From DASVCN01 sp040905665 (lineage in GTDB: Bacteria; Deinococcota; Deinococci; Deinococcales; Trueperaceae): a stretch of DNA of 64,000 nt. This document shows positions 15,353 to 23,710 of this stretch, piece after piece; the stretch's first letter is position 1; each line of letters begins with the position of its first letter. A program made the translations under genes and the position numbers. The stretch is from contig JBBDRD010000027.1 in the NCBI GenBank assembly GCA_040905665.1, positions 248,001 through 312,000 of the forward strand, written 5' to 3'. The notes beneath the pieces are model-generated. The model was given only the letters and a program-made list of their open reading frames with translations, was not told the DNA's origin and did no database searches.

Positions 15353-16636
15353 ATGGCGAATACCAAGGTGAAGGAGGCGACCGTCGCTATACCCCCCGCT
15401 GTGGCCGCTTGGTTGGCGACGGAACCGATCGTCGGGCTGGTTCAACACGGGCAGGAGGCAGGATCGCTCGACACCGAGGAGATCAGCGCCGCCTTCAAGA
15501 AGACCATCGAGGCGTTCGGAGTGGGCAGCGAGGAGCTGAACTTCGAGGACCTCATGGAGCACCTGGAAACCAAGGGTATCGCTATTTCCGACTTGGCCGA
15601 GGACGAGGTCATAGACGAAGATCTGGATGACGAGGAACTCGAGGACGGTGACGACGAGGACACTGAACGCGAGGAGCTCGAGGCCAGGGCCGAGGCAATG
15701 GCCGACTCACGCGTCAAGACCAACGATCCGGTTCGTCAGTATCTGCAGGAGATCGGTCGAGTCAAGCTGCTCACTCTCGAAGAGGAGATTAGCCTGGCGC
15801 GGCGAATCGAGGATGGGGAAGAGGCTCGCCGTCGACTGGACGAAGAGGTCGCCTCGCTCTCCGAGCGGGAGCAGCGCTCTCAACGGCGGGTTGTCGAGGA
15901 CGGCGACTGGGCCCGGCAAGGGCTGATCGAGGCGAACTTGAGGCTCGTGGTGTCGATCGCCAAGAAGTACAACGGCCGCGGAATGAGCTTCCTTGATCTC
16001 ATTCAGGAGGGGAATCAGGGCTTGATTCGTGCGGTTGAGAAGTTCGAGTACCGCCGCCGCTACAAGTTCTCCACCTACGCGACCTGGTGGATCAGGCAGG
16101 CGATCAATCGGGCTATCGCCGACCAGTCGCGCACCATCCGGATTCCGGTGCATATGGTGGAGACGATCAACAAGCTTACCCGCGCCTCGCGCAGGCTACA
16201 GCAGGAGCTCTCCCGCGAGCCTACCTATGAGGAGATCGCCGACGCCATGGGACCCGAGTGGAACGCCGAGAAGGTCGAGGAGGCGTTCAAGCTCACACGT
16301 GAGCCGTTTTCGCTGGAGACACCTATCGGTGATGAGGAGGATTCCTTTTACGGGGATTTCATTCCCGATGAGAATGTGGAGTCTCCGGTCGAGCAGGCCA
16401 GCAAGATCATTCTCTCGGAGGAGTTGGATGAGGCGCTGGGAAAGCTCAACGAGCGTGAGGCGATGGTGCTCAAGCTTCGCAAGGGCCTCGTTGATGGTCG
16501 TGAACACACCTTGGAGGAGGTTGGGAGCCACTTTGGCGTTACTCGGGAGCGGATTCGGCAGATCGAGAACAAGGCGCTCCGGAAGCTCAAGTACCACGAG
16601 AGTCGCACCCGTAAGTTGCGTGACTTCCTCGAGTGA
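15353..16636 (+). CDS. rpoD: Housekeeping RNA polymerase sigma factor (sigma-70 / SigA)
   Basis: 427 aa from ATG 15353, with GAAGGAGG at 15341-15348. An in-frame extension to 15128 is translated leader repeat and is rejected. Order: N-terminal region 1.1-like segment with an acidic stretch (DEDLDDEELEDGDDEDTE), region 1.2 (DPVRQYLQEIGRVKLLT), region 2 with the -10 recognition helix (YKFSTYATWWIRQAINRAI), region 3 and region 4.2 (GVTRERIRQIENKALRKLK). This is the primary sigma factor for the promoters of this genome. The next gene is convergent. Confidence 0.97.
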   Translation: MANTKVKEATVAIPPAVAAWLATEPIVGLVQHGQEAGSLDTEEISAAFKKTIEAFGVGSEELNFEDLMEHLETKGIAISDLAEDEVIDEDLDDEELEDGDDEDTEREELEARAEAMADSRVKTNDPVRQYLQEIGRVKLLTLEEEISLARRIEDGEEARRRLDEEVASLSEREQRSQRRVVEDGDWARQGLIEANLRLVVSIAKKYNGRGMSFLDLIQEGNQGLIRAVEKFEYRRRYKFSTYATWWIRQAINRAIADQSRTIRIPVHMVETINKLTRASRRLQQELSREPTYEEIADAMGPEWNAEKVEEAFKLTREPFSLETPIGDEEDSFYGDFIPDENVESPVEQASKIILSEELDEALGKLNEREAMVLKLRKGLVDGREHTLEEVGSHFGVTRERIRQIENKALRKLKYHESRTRKLRDFLE

Positions 16637-16697
16637 ATCCTAACCCACGCTAGCCAGTGCCCCGCCCCCTCGCGGCAATTACCACGTTAGGCGGCCC

Positions 16698-16713
16698 GCC
16701 GCCGACCGGCGGC
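16698..16713. terminator. GC hairpin between convergent genes
   Basis: GCCGCC-GACC-GGCGGC, a 6-bp stem and 4-nt loop immediately beyond the TRAP permease stop and about 60 bp beyond the sigma factor stop. There is no T tract, so intrinsic termination is uncertain. Confidence 0.3.
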
Positions 16714-16714
16714 G

Positions 16715-18727
16715 CTACTCACGGAGCTCTGCAGCGCCGCGCGGGGCACTGTTCTCGGATTCGGTCCGCCGCTCCCGGCGCAGCTTGAAGTAGTTGACGC
16801 CAAGCACCAACAGGATGAGTGAAAAGCCGGCGACCTCCAGCCGCAGGTCCGGCCAGAATATTGCCACCGTGCCGACCGCGGCGAGGAAGCGCGAGGCCAG
16901 GTACATGTGGGTAAAAATGAAACCTTCGAGTGCGGCCGCAAAGGCGCCGAGCGCCGCTATCGCGGTAACGACCGTCCAGATGACAATCGGCAGGGGACCG
17001 CCCGTGATGATCTCTGGGTTGTAGACCATGAAGAGCGGTATCAGATACAGACCCTTGGCGAATTTCCAGGCCTGGAAGGATGTGCGCATCGGGTCGGCCC
17101 CTGCAATCCCAGCCCCGGCGTAAGCGGCCAACGCCACCGGCGGCGTCACGTTTGAGTCCTGCGAATACCAGAAGACGACGAGGTGGGCAATGATAAGCGG
17201 GATGCCGAACTCCTGCGTGAGCGCTGGCGCGGTCAGGATCACCAGCACGATGTAGGAGGCGGTGACCGGCAGTCCCATGCCCAGGATAAGCGAGGCGATG
17301 ATCACCATCAGCAGGGCGAGTAACAGATTACCGCCCGAGAAGGAGAGCATCAGCGAGGAGAACTTGAGGCCCAGACCGGTGAGACCGACGACGCCCACTA
17401 CGATACCGGCCACTGCACAAGCCAAGCTAACCGGTACTGCGTTGCGCGCTCCGGCCTCGAGCGCGGCGATCAGCTTGAGTCCGCCGGCACCCCCGATCTG
17501 CCTCCAACCGCTGACCGGTTCGCCGCTCGGCCCAGCCGGGCGCAGGAACAGACGGTGTATCAACCAACGAAGCACCGCAACAGCCAGGATCGACAGGATC
17601 GCGATGAACCCTACCCGCGCGGGGGAAATGTTCAGCAGCAGGAAGTAGACCAACACCAGCAGAGGCACCAGGAAGTGCCAACCGTCGCGGAAGACGTCCC
17701 CGATCCGGGGCAGCTCGGAGCCCCTCATCCCCTTCATGCCCCGCTTGGCGGCGATGATGTCTACGAATAGATAGACGGTCGAGAAGTAGAGGATCGCCGG
17801 CAGGATGCTCATCTTCACAATGTCGATATAGGGAATCCTGGTGAACTCGGCGATCAGGAACGCACCGGCGCCCATTACCGGGGGCATTATCTGGCCCCCG
17901 GTCGATGCGGCGGCTTCCACCCCGCCGGCCTCCTCGGGCTTGTAGCCCAGCTTTTTCATCAGGGGGATGGTGAAGGCTCCGGACGTCACCGTATTGGCGA
18001 TGGCGCTTCCCGAGATCGAACCCATGAAGCCCGACGCCAAAACGGCCGCCTTGGCCGGTCCGCCGCGCTGTCGACCTGTGAGGGAGTAGGCGAGGTCGAT
18101 GAAGAACTTTCCGGCCCCGGTGATCTCGAGGATCGCCCCGAACAGGATGAAGATGTAGACGAAGGTGGCGGCCACGCCCAAGGCCGTTCCGTAGATGCCT
18201 TCCTGACCAAGGTAGAGCTGGGCCAGGATTCGGTCGAGTGTGTAGCCGCGGTGGCCCAGGATGCCTGGAAGCGCCTCGGACAGCCACGGAAGCGCACCCC
18301 GAGGTCCGGCGGTGGCGTAGAGGAAAAAAACCACCCCGATCATCGTGATCGTCCAGCCCAGCGCGCGCCGCGAGCCCTCCAAGAGGGTGACGATGGCGAT
18401 CCCGCCAACTACGACGTCGGTGGTCGTCCAAAAACCGGCCCTACCCAGGACCGCGTCGAGGTTGATGGTGAGATAAAGGCCCGCAACGAGCGCTCCGGCC
18501 ATGAAGATCAGATCGACGAGCCAGCCCAGCCAGCGACGCTCCTTGCCCATTGGGAACATCAGGAAGGTGAGTAGCAGGATCAGCATCAGATGGAGGGGTC
18601 GTTGGTAGAAGAGGCTGAGTGGACGAACCCCTGCCGTATAGAGCTGGAAGAGCGACAAGGAGACGCCCACCAGTGCGATCAGCACGGCAGTTACCCGAGA
18701 GTAGTTCGGGATCTGGCGGGTGGTCAT
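16715..18727 (-). CDS. TRAP transporter fused membrane subunit (DctQM-type, 4TM/12TM fusion)
   Basis: 670 aa, almost wholly hydrophobic with many transmembrane helices. The first quarter corresponds to the small DctQ-like part; the rest is DctM-like, with the characteristic segments FMGSISGSAIANTVTSGAFTIP and GGVEAAASTGGQIMPPVMGA and the C-terminal HLVVFWYSQDSNVTPPVALAAYAGAG. Works with a TAXI-type binding protein in ion-gradient-driven uptake. Its ATG overlaps the DUF1850 stop (ATGA), last gene of a three-gene operon. Confidence 0.93.
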   Translation of the reverse strand: MTTRQIPNYSRVTAVLIALVGVSLSLFQLYTAGVRPLSLFYQRPLHLMLILLLTFLMFPMGKERRWLGWLVDLIFMAGALVAGLYLTINLDAVLGRAGFWTTTDVVVGGIAIVTLLEGSRRALGWTITMIGVVFFLYATAGPRGALPWLSEALPGILGHRGYTLDRILAQLYLGQEGIYGTALGVAATFVYIFILFGAILEITGAGKFFIDLAYSLTGRQRGGPAKAAVLASGFMGSISGSAIANTVTSGAFTIPLMKKLGYKPEEAGGVEAAASTGGQIMPPVMGAGAFLIAEFTRIPYIDIVKMSILPAILYFSTVYLFVDIIAAKRGMKGMRGSELPRIGDVFRDGWHFLVPLLVLVYFLLLNISPARVGFIAILSILAVAVLRWLIHRLFLRPAGPSGEPVSGWRQIGGAGGLKLIAALEAGARNAVPVSLACAVAGIVVGVVGLTGLGLKFSSLMLSFSGGNLLLALLMVIIASLILGMGLPVTASYIVLVILTAPALTQEFGIPLIIAHLVVFWYSQDSNVTPPVALAAYAGAGIAGADPMRTSFQAWKFAKGLYLIPLFMVYNPEIITGGPLPIVIWTVVTAIAALGAFAAALEGFIFTHMYLASRFLAAVGTVAIFWPDLRLEVAGFSLILLVLGVNYFKLRRERRTESENSAPRGAAELRE

Positions 18728-19206
18728 TTGACGACCTCGACCGTGACCCGCTGCCCCGCGGCGCGTTCACTGAGGGAGTAGCTGACGCCCTCGTGTACGA
18801 TCCGATGATTTACTCGGGGGCTTCCCACTCGCAATAGATAGGCATTGCCGGCGACCGGCTCATCGAGTTCGCGAATCCAATATCCGCCGTCGCCGTCGCT
18901 TTCCAGTATTCCGCGGCCGGGTATATGGCCCAATCCTGCATCAAATGCCGGAGTGTGGCTGGCCGTGAGGAGCATTTGTCCTCCTTCGTAACGGTAATGA
19001 TCACTCACCAAGATACCTGTCACAGAGTGGTTCCATTGAATAATCCAGCTTGCTTCGCGTGAAAGCGGGAGTTCCAGTAGCATCGTGCCGTCTACGGCAG
19101 TTACCCGCAGGCGAGCTGTCGCACTCCCGCTGGCGTTCAATAGGAGCATCACCGCCAAAAGGAGGGGCAAGCGTAAAAGCTTGCCCCCATTTCGGAACGT
19201 TGTCAA
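18724..19206 (-). CDS. DUF1850 protein of a TAXI-TRAP operon
   Basis: 160 aa from TTG 19206, 3 bp behind the binding-protein stop, so coupled translation. N-terminal signal or membrane segment, then the DUF1850 pattern: HSVTGILVSDHYRYEGGQMLLTA (with the conserved HSV) and HTPAFDAGLGH, and a C-terminal SDGDGGYWIRELD segment. DUF1850 genes are regularly found between the TAXI binding protein and the fused TRAP membrane subunit; the role is not known. Confidence 0.8.
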   Translation of the reverse strand: MTTFRNGGKLLRLPLLLAVMLLLNASGSATARLRVTAVDGTMLLELPLSREASWIIQWNHSVTGILVSDHYRYEGGQMLLTASHTPAFDAGLGHIPGRGILESDGDGGYWIRELDEPVAGNAYLLRVGSPRVNHRIVHEGVSYSLSERAAGQRVTVEVVK

Positions 19207-19209
19207 AGC

Positions 19210-20178
19210 TTACTGCGGCGGACGCAGCCGGTCAGGAATGTCGTGTCCGGCTTCTTCGTAGTAGCGGATCGCTCCTGCATGCAGGGGAATAGGGCTTGCC
19301 TGCAGGGAGTTTTCGGCGGTTGTCTCATTGGCCGAAGGGTGGATCGCGACGATCTCGTCGATATGCCCGTAGAGTGCGTCCAGGAAGTCGTAGGCAAGCT
19401 GCTCGTCCATCTCGGCTGCAACGACCAGCACGTTTGGTGTGCCCACGGTGTTCACGTCCTCGTCCTGGCCCGGATAGGTACCGGCCGGCAAGGTGTAACG
19501 GGCGAAGGTGGGGTCGGCCTCGAGGCTGCTGGTGATCTCCTCTTCACTCATCTCCAGCACCACGATGTCACGGCTGGTGGCCAGGTCGAGAATCGAGGAG
19601 GTGGGCGCGCCGACGCTCCAGAAACCGGCGTCGATCTGTCCGTCACGAAGAGCGGCGGCTGTTTCGTTGAAATTCAGGCGCTGCTCTTCGATGTCATCAT
19701 AGGTGATGCCGTTGGCGTTGAGGATCGTCTGAGCCGAGACTTCGGTTCCCGATCCTGGTGCTCCCACCGAGACCCGTTGTCCGACCAGGTCCTGCAGGTT
19801 GTCGATGCCGGAGTCGGCGAGGGTGACGATCTGCACGGAGTTCGAGTAGGCGACGCCAAGGCTGCGCAGGTTCTCGAGTTGGTTGCCTTCCAGCGCTCCG
19901 GTACCTGTGTATGCCTGGTAGACGGTGTCGGCCAGGGCCAGGGCGATGTCCGATTCGCCGCGTGAGATGAGAGCGACGTTCTCGACCGAAGCGCCGGTGA
20001 CTTCGGCAACAGCGGTGTAGCCGTCGATGTAGTCGTTGATGAGTTCGGCGTAGCCGCCGCCCACCGGATAGTAGACGCCGCCGGTGCCGCCGGTGGAGAT
20101 CGATAGTTGAGTCTGAGCGAATGTAGCGCCCAGGATGAGCGACGTGATTGTAGCCAGAAGTACGCGTGCCAATCGCAT
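19210..20178 (-). CDS. TAXI-family TRAP transporter solute-binding protein
   Basis: 322 aa with a Sec signal (cleavage near ATFAQ), ATG 20178 preceded by GGGAGG. Family features: LSISTGGTGGVYYPVGGGYAE at the mature N-terminus, then ASVENVALISRGESDIALALAD and GQRVSVGAPGSGTE. Binds the substrate outside the cell and passes it to the fused TRAP permease. The -10-like TATACT on the minus strand (20216-20211) is the likely promoter element. Substrate unknown; some TAXI proteins bind glutamate-type ligands. Confidence 0.92.
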   Translation of the reverse strand: MRLARVLLATITSLILGATFAQTQLSISTGGTGGVYYPVGGGYAELINDYIDGYTAVAEVTGASVENVALISRGESDIALALADTVYQAYTGTGALEGNQLENLRSLGVAYSNSVQIVTLADSGIDNLQDLVGQRVSVGAPGSGTEVSAQTILNANGITYDDIEEQRLNFNETAAALRDGQIDAGFWSVGAPTSSILDLATSRDIVVLEMSEEEITSSLEADPTFARYTLPAGTYPGQDEDVNTVGTPNVLVVAAEMDEQLAYDFLDALYGHIDEIVAIHPSANETTAENSLQASPIPLHAGAIRYYEEAGHDIPDRLRPPQ

Positions 20179-20324
20179 TACTTACCTCCCTTGTGAACTT
20201 TTCGATATCAAGTATAGCAGCCGCTCGCATCTCCCCCGGCGGGGCCTGCTTGGTGTGTTTACGCAGTCGGAGTGTGCCCTGGGTCGCTTTGCTGCGAGAG
20301 GCGATGACGGGATTGGCCTCTACC

Positions 20325-20340
20325 CCTCGCTATAGCGAGG
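20325..20340. promoter_or_regulatory. Perfect 16-bp palindrome
   Basis: CCTCGCTATAGCGAGG with no spacer, 30 bp before the first tandem repeat. Candidate operator for the CoA-transferase gene; it could also fold as a hairpin. No regulator gene adjoins it. Confidence 0.4.
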
Positions 20341-20369
20341 CGCTGCTAGACTCGGACAGTGTGCTTGAA

Positions 20370-20434
20370 CCTCGTGATCGGACCTCGTGATCGGACCTCG
20401 TGATCGGACCTCGTGATCGGACCTCGTGATTGGA
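20370..20434. repeat. 13-bp tandem repeat, 5 copies
   Basis: CCTCGTGATCGGA in four exact copies from 20370 and a fifth with one change (20422-20434), then a decayed sixth unit to 20448. Confidence 0.93.
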
Positions 20435-20448
20435 CAGCGTGATGGGGA

Positions 20449-20518
20449 CTGTACTTGAGGAACCGTGCTTGAGGAACCGTACTTGAGGAACCGTACTTGA
20501 GGAATCGTGCTTGAGGAC
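20449..20518. repeat. 14-bp tandem repeat, 5 copies, containing SD and start codon
   Basis: Consensus CCGTACTTGAGGAA. The five copies at 20449, 20463, 20477, 20491 and 20505 each hold a TTGAGGA SD-like sequence; GTG occurs in units 2 and 5. The start codon of the CoA-transferase (GTG 20507) is inside unit 5 and its SD is the end of unit 4. Confidence 0.92.
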
Positions 20519-21712
20519 TTGAAGGTTCTCGACTTGTCGCGGGTACTTGCGGGTCCCTATTGCACGCAACTTCTGGCCGATCTGGGAGCGACCGTATGGA
20601 AGGTCGAGCCGCCCGGTGGCGACGAGACCCGTCAATGGGGACCACCTTATGCGGCGGGCGAGAGCGCCTATTACCTTTCGGTCAACCGCAACAAACAGGG
20701 GCTGGCCATTGACCTCAAGGATCCCCGCGGACAGGAGCTCGTTGCACGATTGGCCGACCGGGCCGATGTTCTGGTCCAGAACTTCAGGACAGGCGACGCT
20801 GCGCGTTTCGGGCTCGACTATCCCACTCTCGTGCGCCGCAATCCCGGCCTCGTCTATGCGTCGATCACAGGCTATGGGCAGACCGGGCCGCGGGCAACTG
20901 AACCCGGCTACGATGCGGCGATACAGGCCATGAGCGGTCTGATGGCGATGACCGGTGAGAGCGGCGGGAAACCGGTGAAGTTGGGGGTTGCCTGGGTGGA
21001 CGTTCTGGCCGGGGTTCATGCTGCAGCCGGTGTCCTTGCGGCATTGCATGAGCGCGAGCGGACCGGCCTGGGCCAACAGCTCGATCTGTCGCTCTTCGAT
21101 GTCGCGCTTGCCGGGATGGTGAATCAGGCCCAGAGTTCGCTTCTTACTGGCCGAGTTCCTCCGCGCCTGGGAAGCGCCCATCCCAGCATCGTTCCCTACC
21201 AGTCGTTCAGTACTGCCGACGGAGATCTTGCTCTCGCGGTTGGAAACGACAGGCAGTTCGAGAGGCTGTGCAATGTCCTGGAACGAAGCGAGCTCACGCA
21301 CGACCCGCGTTTCGCGAGTAACGAAGGACGTGTTCTCCACCGTGAGGAACTGGTACCGATCATTGCCGCGCTTTTAAAGCGCTTGCCGCGCGACATCTGG
21401 CTGGAGCGGCTGCGGGCGGCCGGCGTTCCCGTTGCTCCCGTCAACACACTGATCGAGGCGTTGGCCGACGTTCAGGCTCAGGCTAGGGAGATGGTGGCTG
21501 AAGTCGAGCATCCCGCTGCCGGAGTATTGCCGATGGTAATGAGCCCGTACGGGGAAGCTACCAAGGGTCGGCGAGAAGCCCCGCCCCTGCTGGCACAACA
21601 CAACCGCGATGTGCTTATGGCCGAGTTGCAGCTGACCCAAGACCAACTCGATGTATTGGAGCGCGACGGGGTAGTGGTCAGGGGAGCAGGTAAGCGGTCA
21701 GCCGATACTTAG
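20507..21712 (+). CDS. CaiB/BaiF-family (class III) CoA-transferase
   Basis: 401 aa. Class III CoA-transferase with the family N-terminus LKVLDLSRVLAGPYCTQLLADLGATVWKVEPP, the LAIDLKDPRG segment, GYDAAIQAMSGLMAMTG and the conserved catalytic Asp region AWVDVLAG (D165). These enzymes move CoA between carboxylic acids such as carnitine, formyl-CoA/oxalate and 2-methylacyl groups; the substrate cannot be read here. Its start is embedded in a tandem repeat. Its 3' end overlaps the convergent receiver gene by 15 bp. Confidence 0.9.
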   Translation: MLEDLKVLDLSRVLAGPYCTQLLADLGATVWKVEPPGGDETRQWGPPYAAGESAYYLSVNRNKQGLAIDLKDPRGQELVARLADRADVLVQNFRTGDAARFGLDYPTLVRRNPGLVYASITGYGQTGPRATEPGYDAAIQAMSGLMAMTGESGGKPVKLGVAWVDVLAGVHAAAGVLAALHERERTGLGQQLDLSLFDVALAGMVNQAQSSLLTGRVPPRLGSAHPSIVPYQSFSTADGDLALAVGNDRQFERLCNVLERSELTHDPRFASNEGRVLHREELVPIIAALLKRLPRDIWLERLRAAGVPVAPVNTLIEALADVQAQAREMVAEVEHPAAGVLPMVMSPYGEATKGRREAPPLLAQHNRDVLMAELQLTQDQLDVLERDGVVVRGAGKRSADT

Positions 21713-22189
21713 GCCGGCGGCCGCTTCACGCCTGAACTCCTGAGGAAGTTGGTTCAGCGTCAACCAGTATTTGGCGATCCGCGTTACGACTGCCTGCAAG
21801 TTCCCTCTGTCACCGGGTTGTGTGACGCAGGAATTTGCCCCGCTCGTGTAAGCCTCGTCGACAAGCTCGCTTCTCCCTTCGCCGCCGATATGCTCACCGC
21901 TTAGACAGACGATGGGCAGACAGTTGGTGCGTGGGCAATCGCGCAGGCGTCGAAGAACCTCCAAGCCGGTGGGGCCCTGCAATGACAGGTCTAGTAACAG
22001 CAGTGAAGGGAGGCCTCGAGTACCCCTGTCTCCTCCGACCTTCAATTGTTCGAATACCTCTTGACCGCTACACGCCGACCAGACCGTGACACGCGGATCG
22101 TTCACGTGAAGCGCCGCTACGATCGCTTCGAGATCGCTCTCCTGGTGTACGGCTACCAGGATACGTGGGACTCGTTGGAGTGAAGGCAT
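21698..22189 (-). CDS. Single-domain receiver-like protein with degenerate active site
   Basis: 163 aa from ATG 22189 (GGGAGG SD). Receiver fold: ILVAVHQESD (beta 1), LLLLDLSLQGPTGLEVLRRLR with the phospho-acceptor Asp (D67), IVCLSGE with the switch Ser, and NSCVTQPGD where the conserved Lys is replaced by Gln (Q124). The acidic pair after beta 1 is also not canonical. No output domain. Probable stand-alone receiver that either works without normal phosphorylation or is divergent in the Rcp1 manner. Confidence 0.75.
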   Translation of the reverse strand: MPSLQRVPRILVAVHQESDLEAIVAALHVNDPRVTVWSACSGQEVFEQLKVGGDRGTRGLPSLLLLDLSLQGPTGLEVLRRLRDCPRTNCLPIVCLSGEHIGGEGRSELVDEAYTSGANSCVTQPGDRGNLQAVVTRIAKYWLTLNQLPQEFRREAAAGLSIG

Positions 22190-22353
22190 CCGATCCTCCC
22201 GGCCGGGGCGCCGCGTGACGTCTGTTTCGCTCGTGTGCCTGGGCGACCTGCCAGGGAACAAGGTGTACCGGTACTTAGCGGTGACGCCAAACCGGTGCTG
22301 GTGACAAGGTGCAGGAGGGCGAAATGACGGTGCGGGGAGCAAGGGCGGGTCAT

Positions 22354-22383
22354 CGCTGAGAGTATCGACGCTGAGAGTATCGT
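22354..22383. repeat. 15-bp direct repeat, 2 copies
   Basis: CGCTGAGAGTATCGA followed by CGCTGAGAGTATCGT, in the leader of the receiver gene. Confidence 0.85.
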
Positions 22384-22396
22384 CGAAAGTGGTACT

Positions 22397-22426
22397 AGCA
22401 TACTCTATTTAAAGGGAGAGTGGCAA
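22397..22426 (-). promoter_or_regulatory. Candidate promoter of receiver gene
   Basis: TTGCCA-N18-TATGCT on the minus strand in a locally AT-rich patch, about 210 bp before ATG 22189. Confidence 0.45.
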
Positions 22427-22522
22427 GCAGAAAGAGCTTAAAGGTTTCTGAAGTCTCGTAAGCAATCCGACCAGCCCATTGCCCCAGCGGCCAGGTCGGT
22501 GTATTGGAGCCGGTTCGGCAAC

Positions 22523-23710
22523 TTATTGCTGATTCACCTCCCCCGTCCCCGAGGACGGCCGGCACAGGTAGGCCCGAGCCTCAAGACCGGTGTCGGTGCG
22601 GTAGCAGTCCAATACGCCGGCCGCAATCGCAGGGGCGGCGCTAGCACTCACCAGGGCGACAGCGCATCCGCCGAAGCCGGCGCCGGTGAGTCGAGCGCCG
22701 TAGCAGCCGGGTTGTGAACGGGCGCAAGCGACGATCTTGTCGAGCTCCGAAGTCGAAACCTCGAAGTCATCGCGGAGACTTTTATGACTCTGGTCCATCA
22801 ACTCGCCCAGGAGAGCCGCGTCACCTTCTCTCATGGCGGCCGCCGCTGCGAGCGTGCGGGCGTTCTCGCTCACTACGTGCCGCGCGCGCCGGCGCAGCAA
22901 GGGGTTTAATGCAGCAGATGCGGCGTCAAATTGCTCCTGGCTCACATCCCGTAGGGAGCGCGCTCCCAGAGTGCGCGCAGCCGACTCACACTGCTCGCGG
23001 CGCTCGTTATAAGCACTACCCACCAGCCCGCGTCGGGTTGTCGTGTCCAATACCAGTACGGTCGTGTCCGGCGGAAGGGGCACCGCACTCGTAATCAAGG
23101 TTCGGCAGTCGATCAACAGTGCGTGTCCTTCACGGCCGGCCGCGCTTGCAAGCTGGTCCATGATGCCGGTGTTCACCCCCAACCACTCGTTCTCGGCCCG
23201 TTGGCACGCCAGGGCGATCCTGTCGGGCTCCCACTCGAACCGAGAAACCGCGTAGAAGGCGCGGGCGGTGGCGAGTTCGAGCGCTGCCGAGGACGAGAGG
23301 CCGGCGCCGCGCGGAACGTTTCCGCTCACGACTCCATCGAAGCCGTGCAGGACGTGACCCTCCCTTGCCAGCGACCAGGCGACGCCCTTTAGGTACTCGA
23401 CCCAACCATGACCGCGCTCCAACTCCGCCAGGCTGAACTCGGCCTCCTCACCGTTGTCGGTTGCTAGGTAGTCGCTTGCCAGGTCGAGGGCGACGACCCG
23501 AACCCGCCTGTCGGCTCGCGGCCTAAGGGCGATCCTCACCTCACGGTCGATAGCCATGGGAAGTACGAAGCCGTCGTTGTAGTCGGTATGTTCACCGATC
23601 AGGTTGACTCTGCCGGGGGCGCGTACGAGTGCGGTAGGGTCGCTGCGGAAGCGATCCCGGAAGGCCGCTGCTACATCACGAAGCCGGTCCCGCTCGCCTC
23701 CGCCGTTCAT
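22523..23710 (-). CDS. galK: Galactokinase
   Basis: 395 aa GHMP kinase that phosphorylates galactose in the Leloir pathway. All family motifs are present: GRVNLIGEHTDYNDGFVLP at the N-terminus, the phosphate-binding loop GNVPRGAGLSSSAAL, and the C-terminal GARLTGAGFGGCAVAL. ATG 23710 overlaps the galT stop (ATGA), so translation is coupled. Last gene of the lexA-like/galT/galK operon; no galE or galM in the window. Confidence 0.96.
   Translation of the reverse strand: MNGGGERDRLRDVAAAFRDRFRSDPTALVRAPGRVNLIGEHTDYNDGFVLPMAIDREVRIALRPRADRRVRVVALDLASDYLATDNGEEAEFSLAELERGHGWVEYLKGVAWSLAREGHVLHGFDGVVSGNVPRGAGLSSSAALELATARAFYAVSRFEWEPDRIALACQRAENEWLGVNTGIMDQLASAAGREGHALLIDCRTLITSAVPLPPDTTVLVLDTTTRRGLVGSAYNERREQCESAARTLGARSLRDVSQEQFDAASAALNPLLRRRARHVVSENARTLAAAAAMREGDAALLGELMDQSHKSLRDDFEVSTSELDKIVACARSQPGCYGARLTGAGFGGCAVALVSASAAPAIAAGVLDCYRTDTGLEARAYLCRPSSGTGEVNQQ

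Larger units (their letters stand above)
20179..20506. other. Intergenic with palindrome and two tandem-repeat blocks
   Basis: 328 bp between the divergent TAXI operon and CoA-transferase gene. It contains a perfect 16-bp palindrome CCTCGCTATAGCGAGG (20325-20340), a 13-bp repeat block (20370-20434) and a 14-bp repeat block (20449-20518) that runs into the coding sequence. Confidence 0.6.
22190..22522. other. Intergenic between galK and receiver gene
   Basis: 333 bp. Minus-strand promoter for the receiver gene is suggested by TTGCCA (22426-22421) and TATGCT (22402-22397), spacer 18. A 15-bp direct repeat (22354-22383) lies just downstream, near the transcription start. No gene seen. Confidence 0.5.

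Noticed and set aside
20211..20239. Full -35/-10 promoter before the TAXI operon
   Set aside because: The -10-like TATACT is clear, but no acceptable -35 lies at 16-19 bp; kept only as a note in the gene entry.
15261..20518. Tandem repeats at 15261, 20370 and 20449 as CRISPR arrays
   Set aside because: Units of 13-15 bp are contiguous, with no unique spacers, and no cas genes are nearby.
20330..21340. Long minus-strand reading frame of 336 codons over the CoA-transferase gene and its repeats
   Set aside because: Antisense to a recognised enzyme; its end is only translated tandem repeat.
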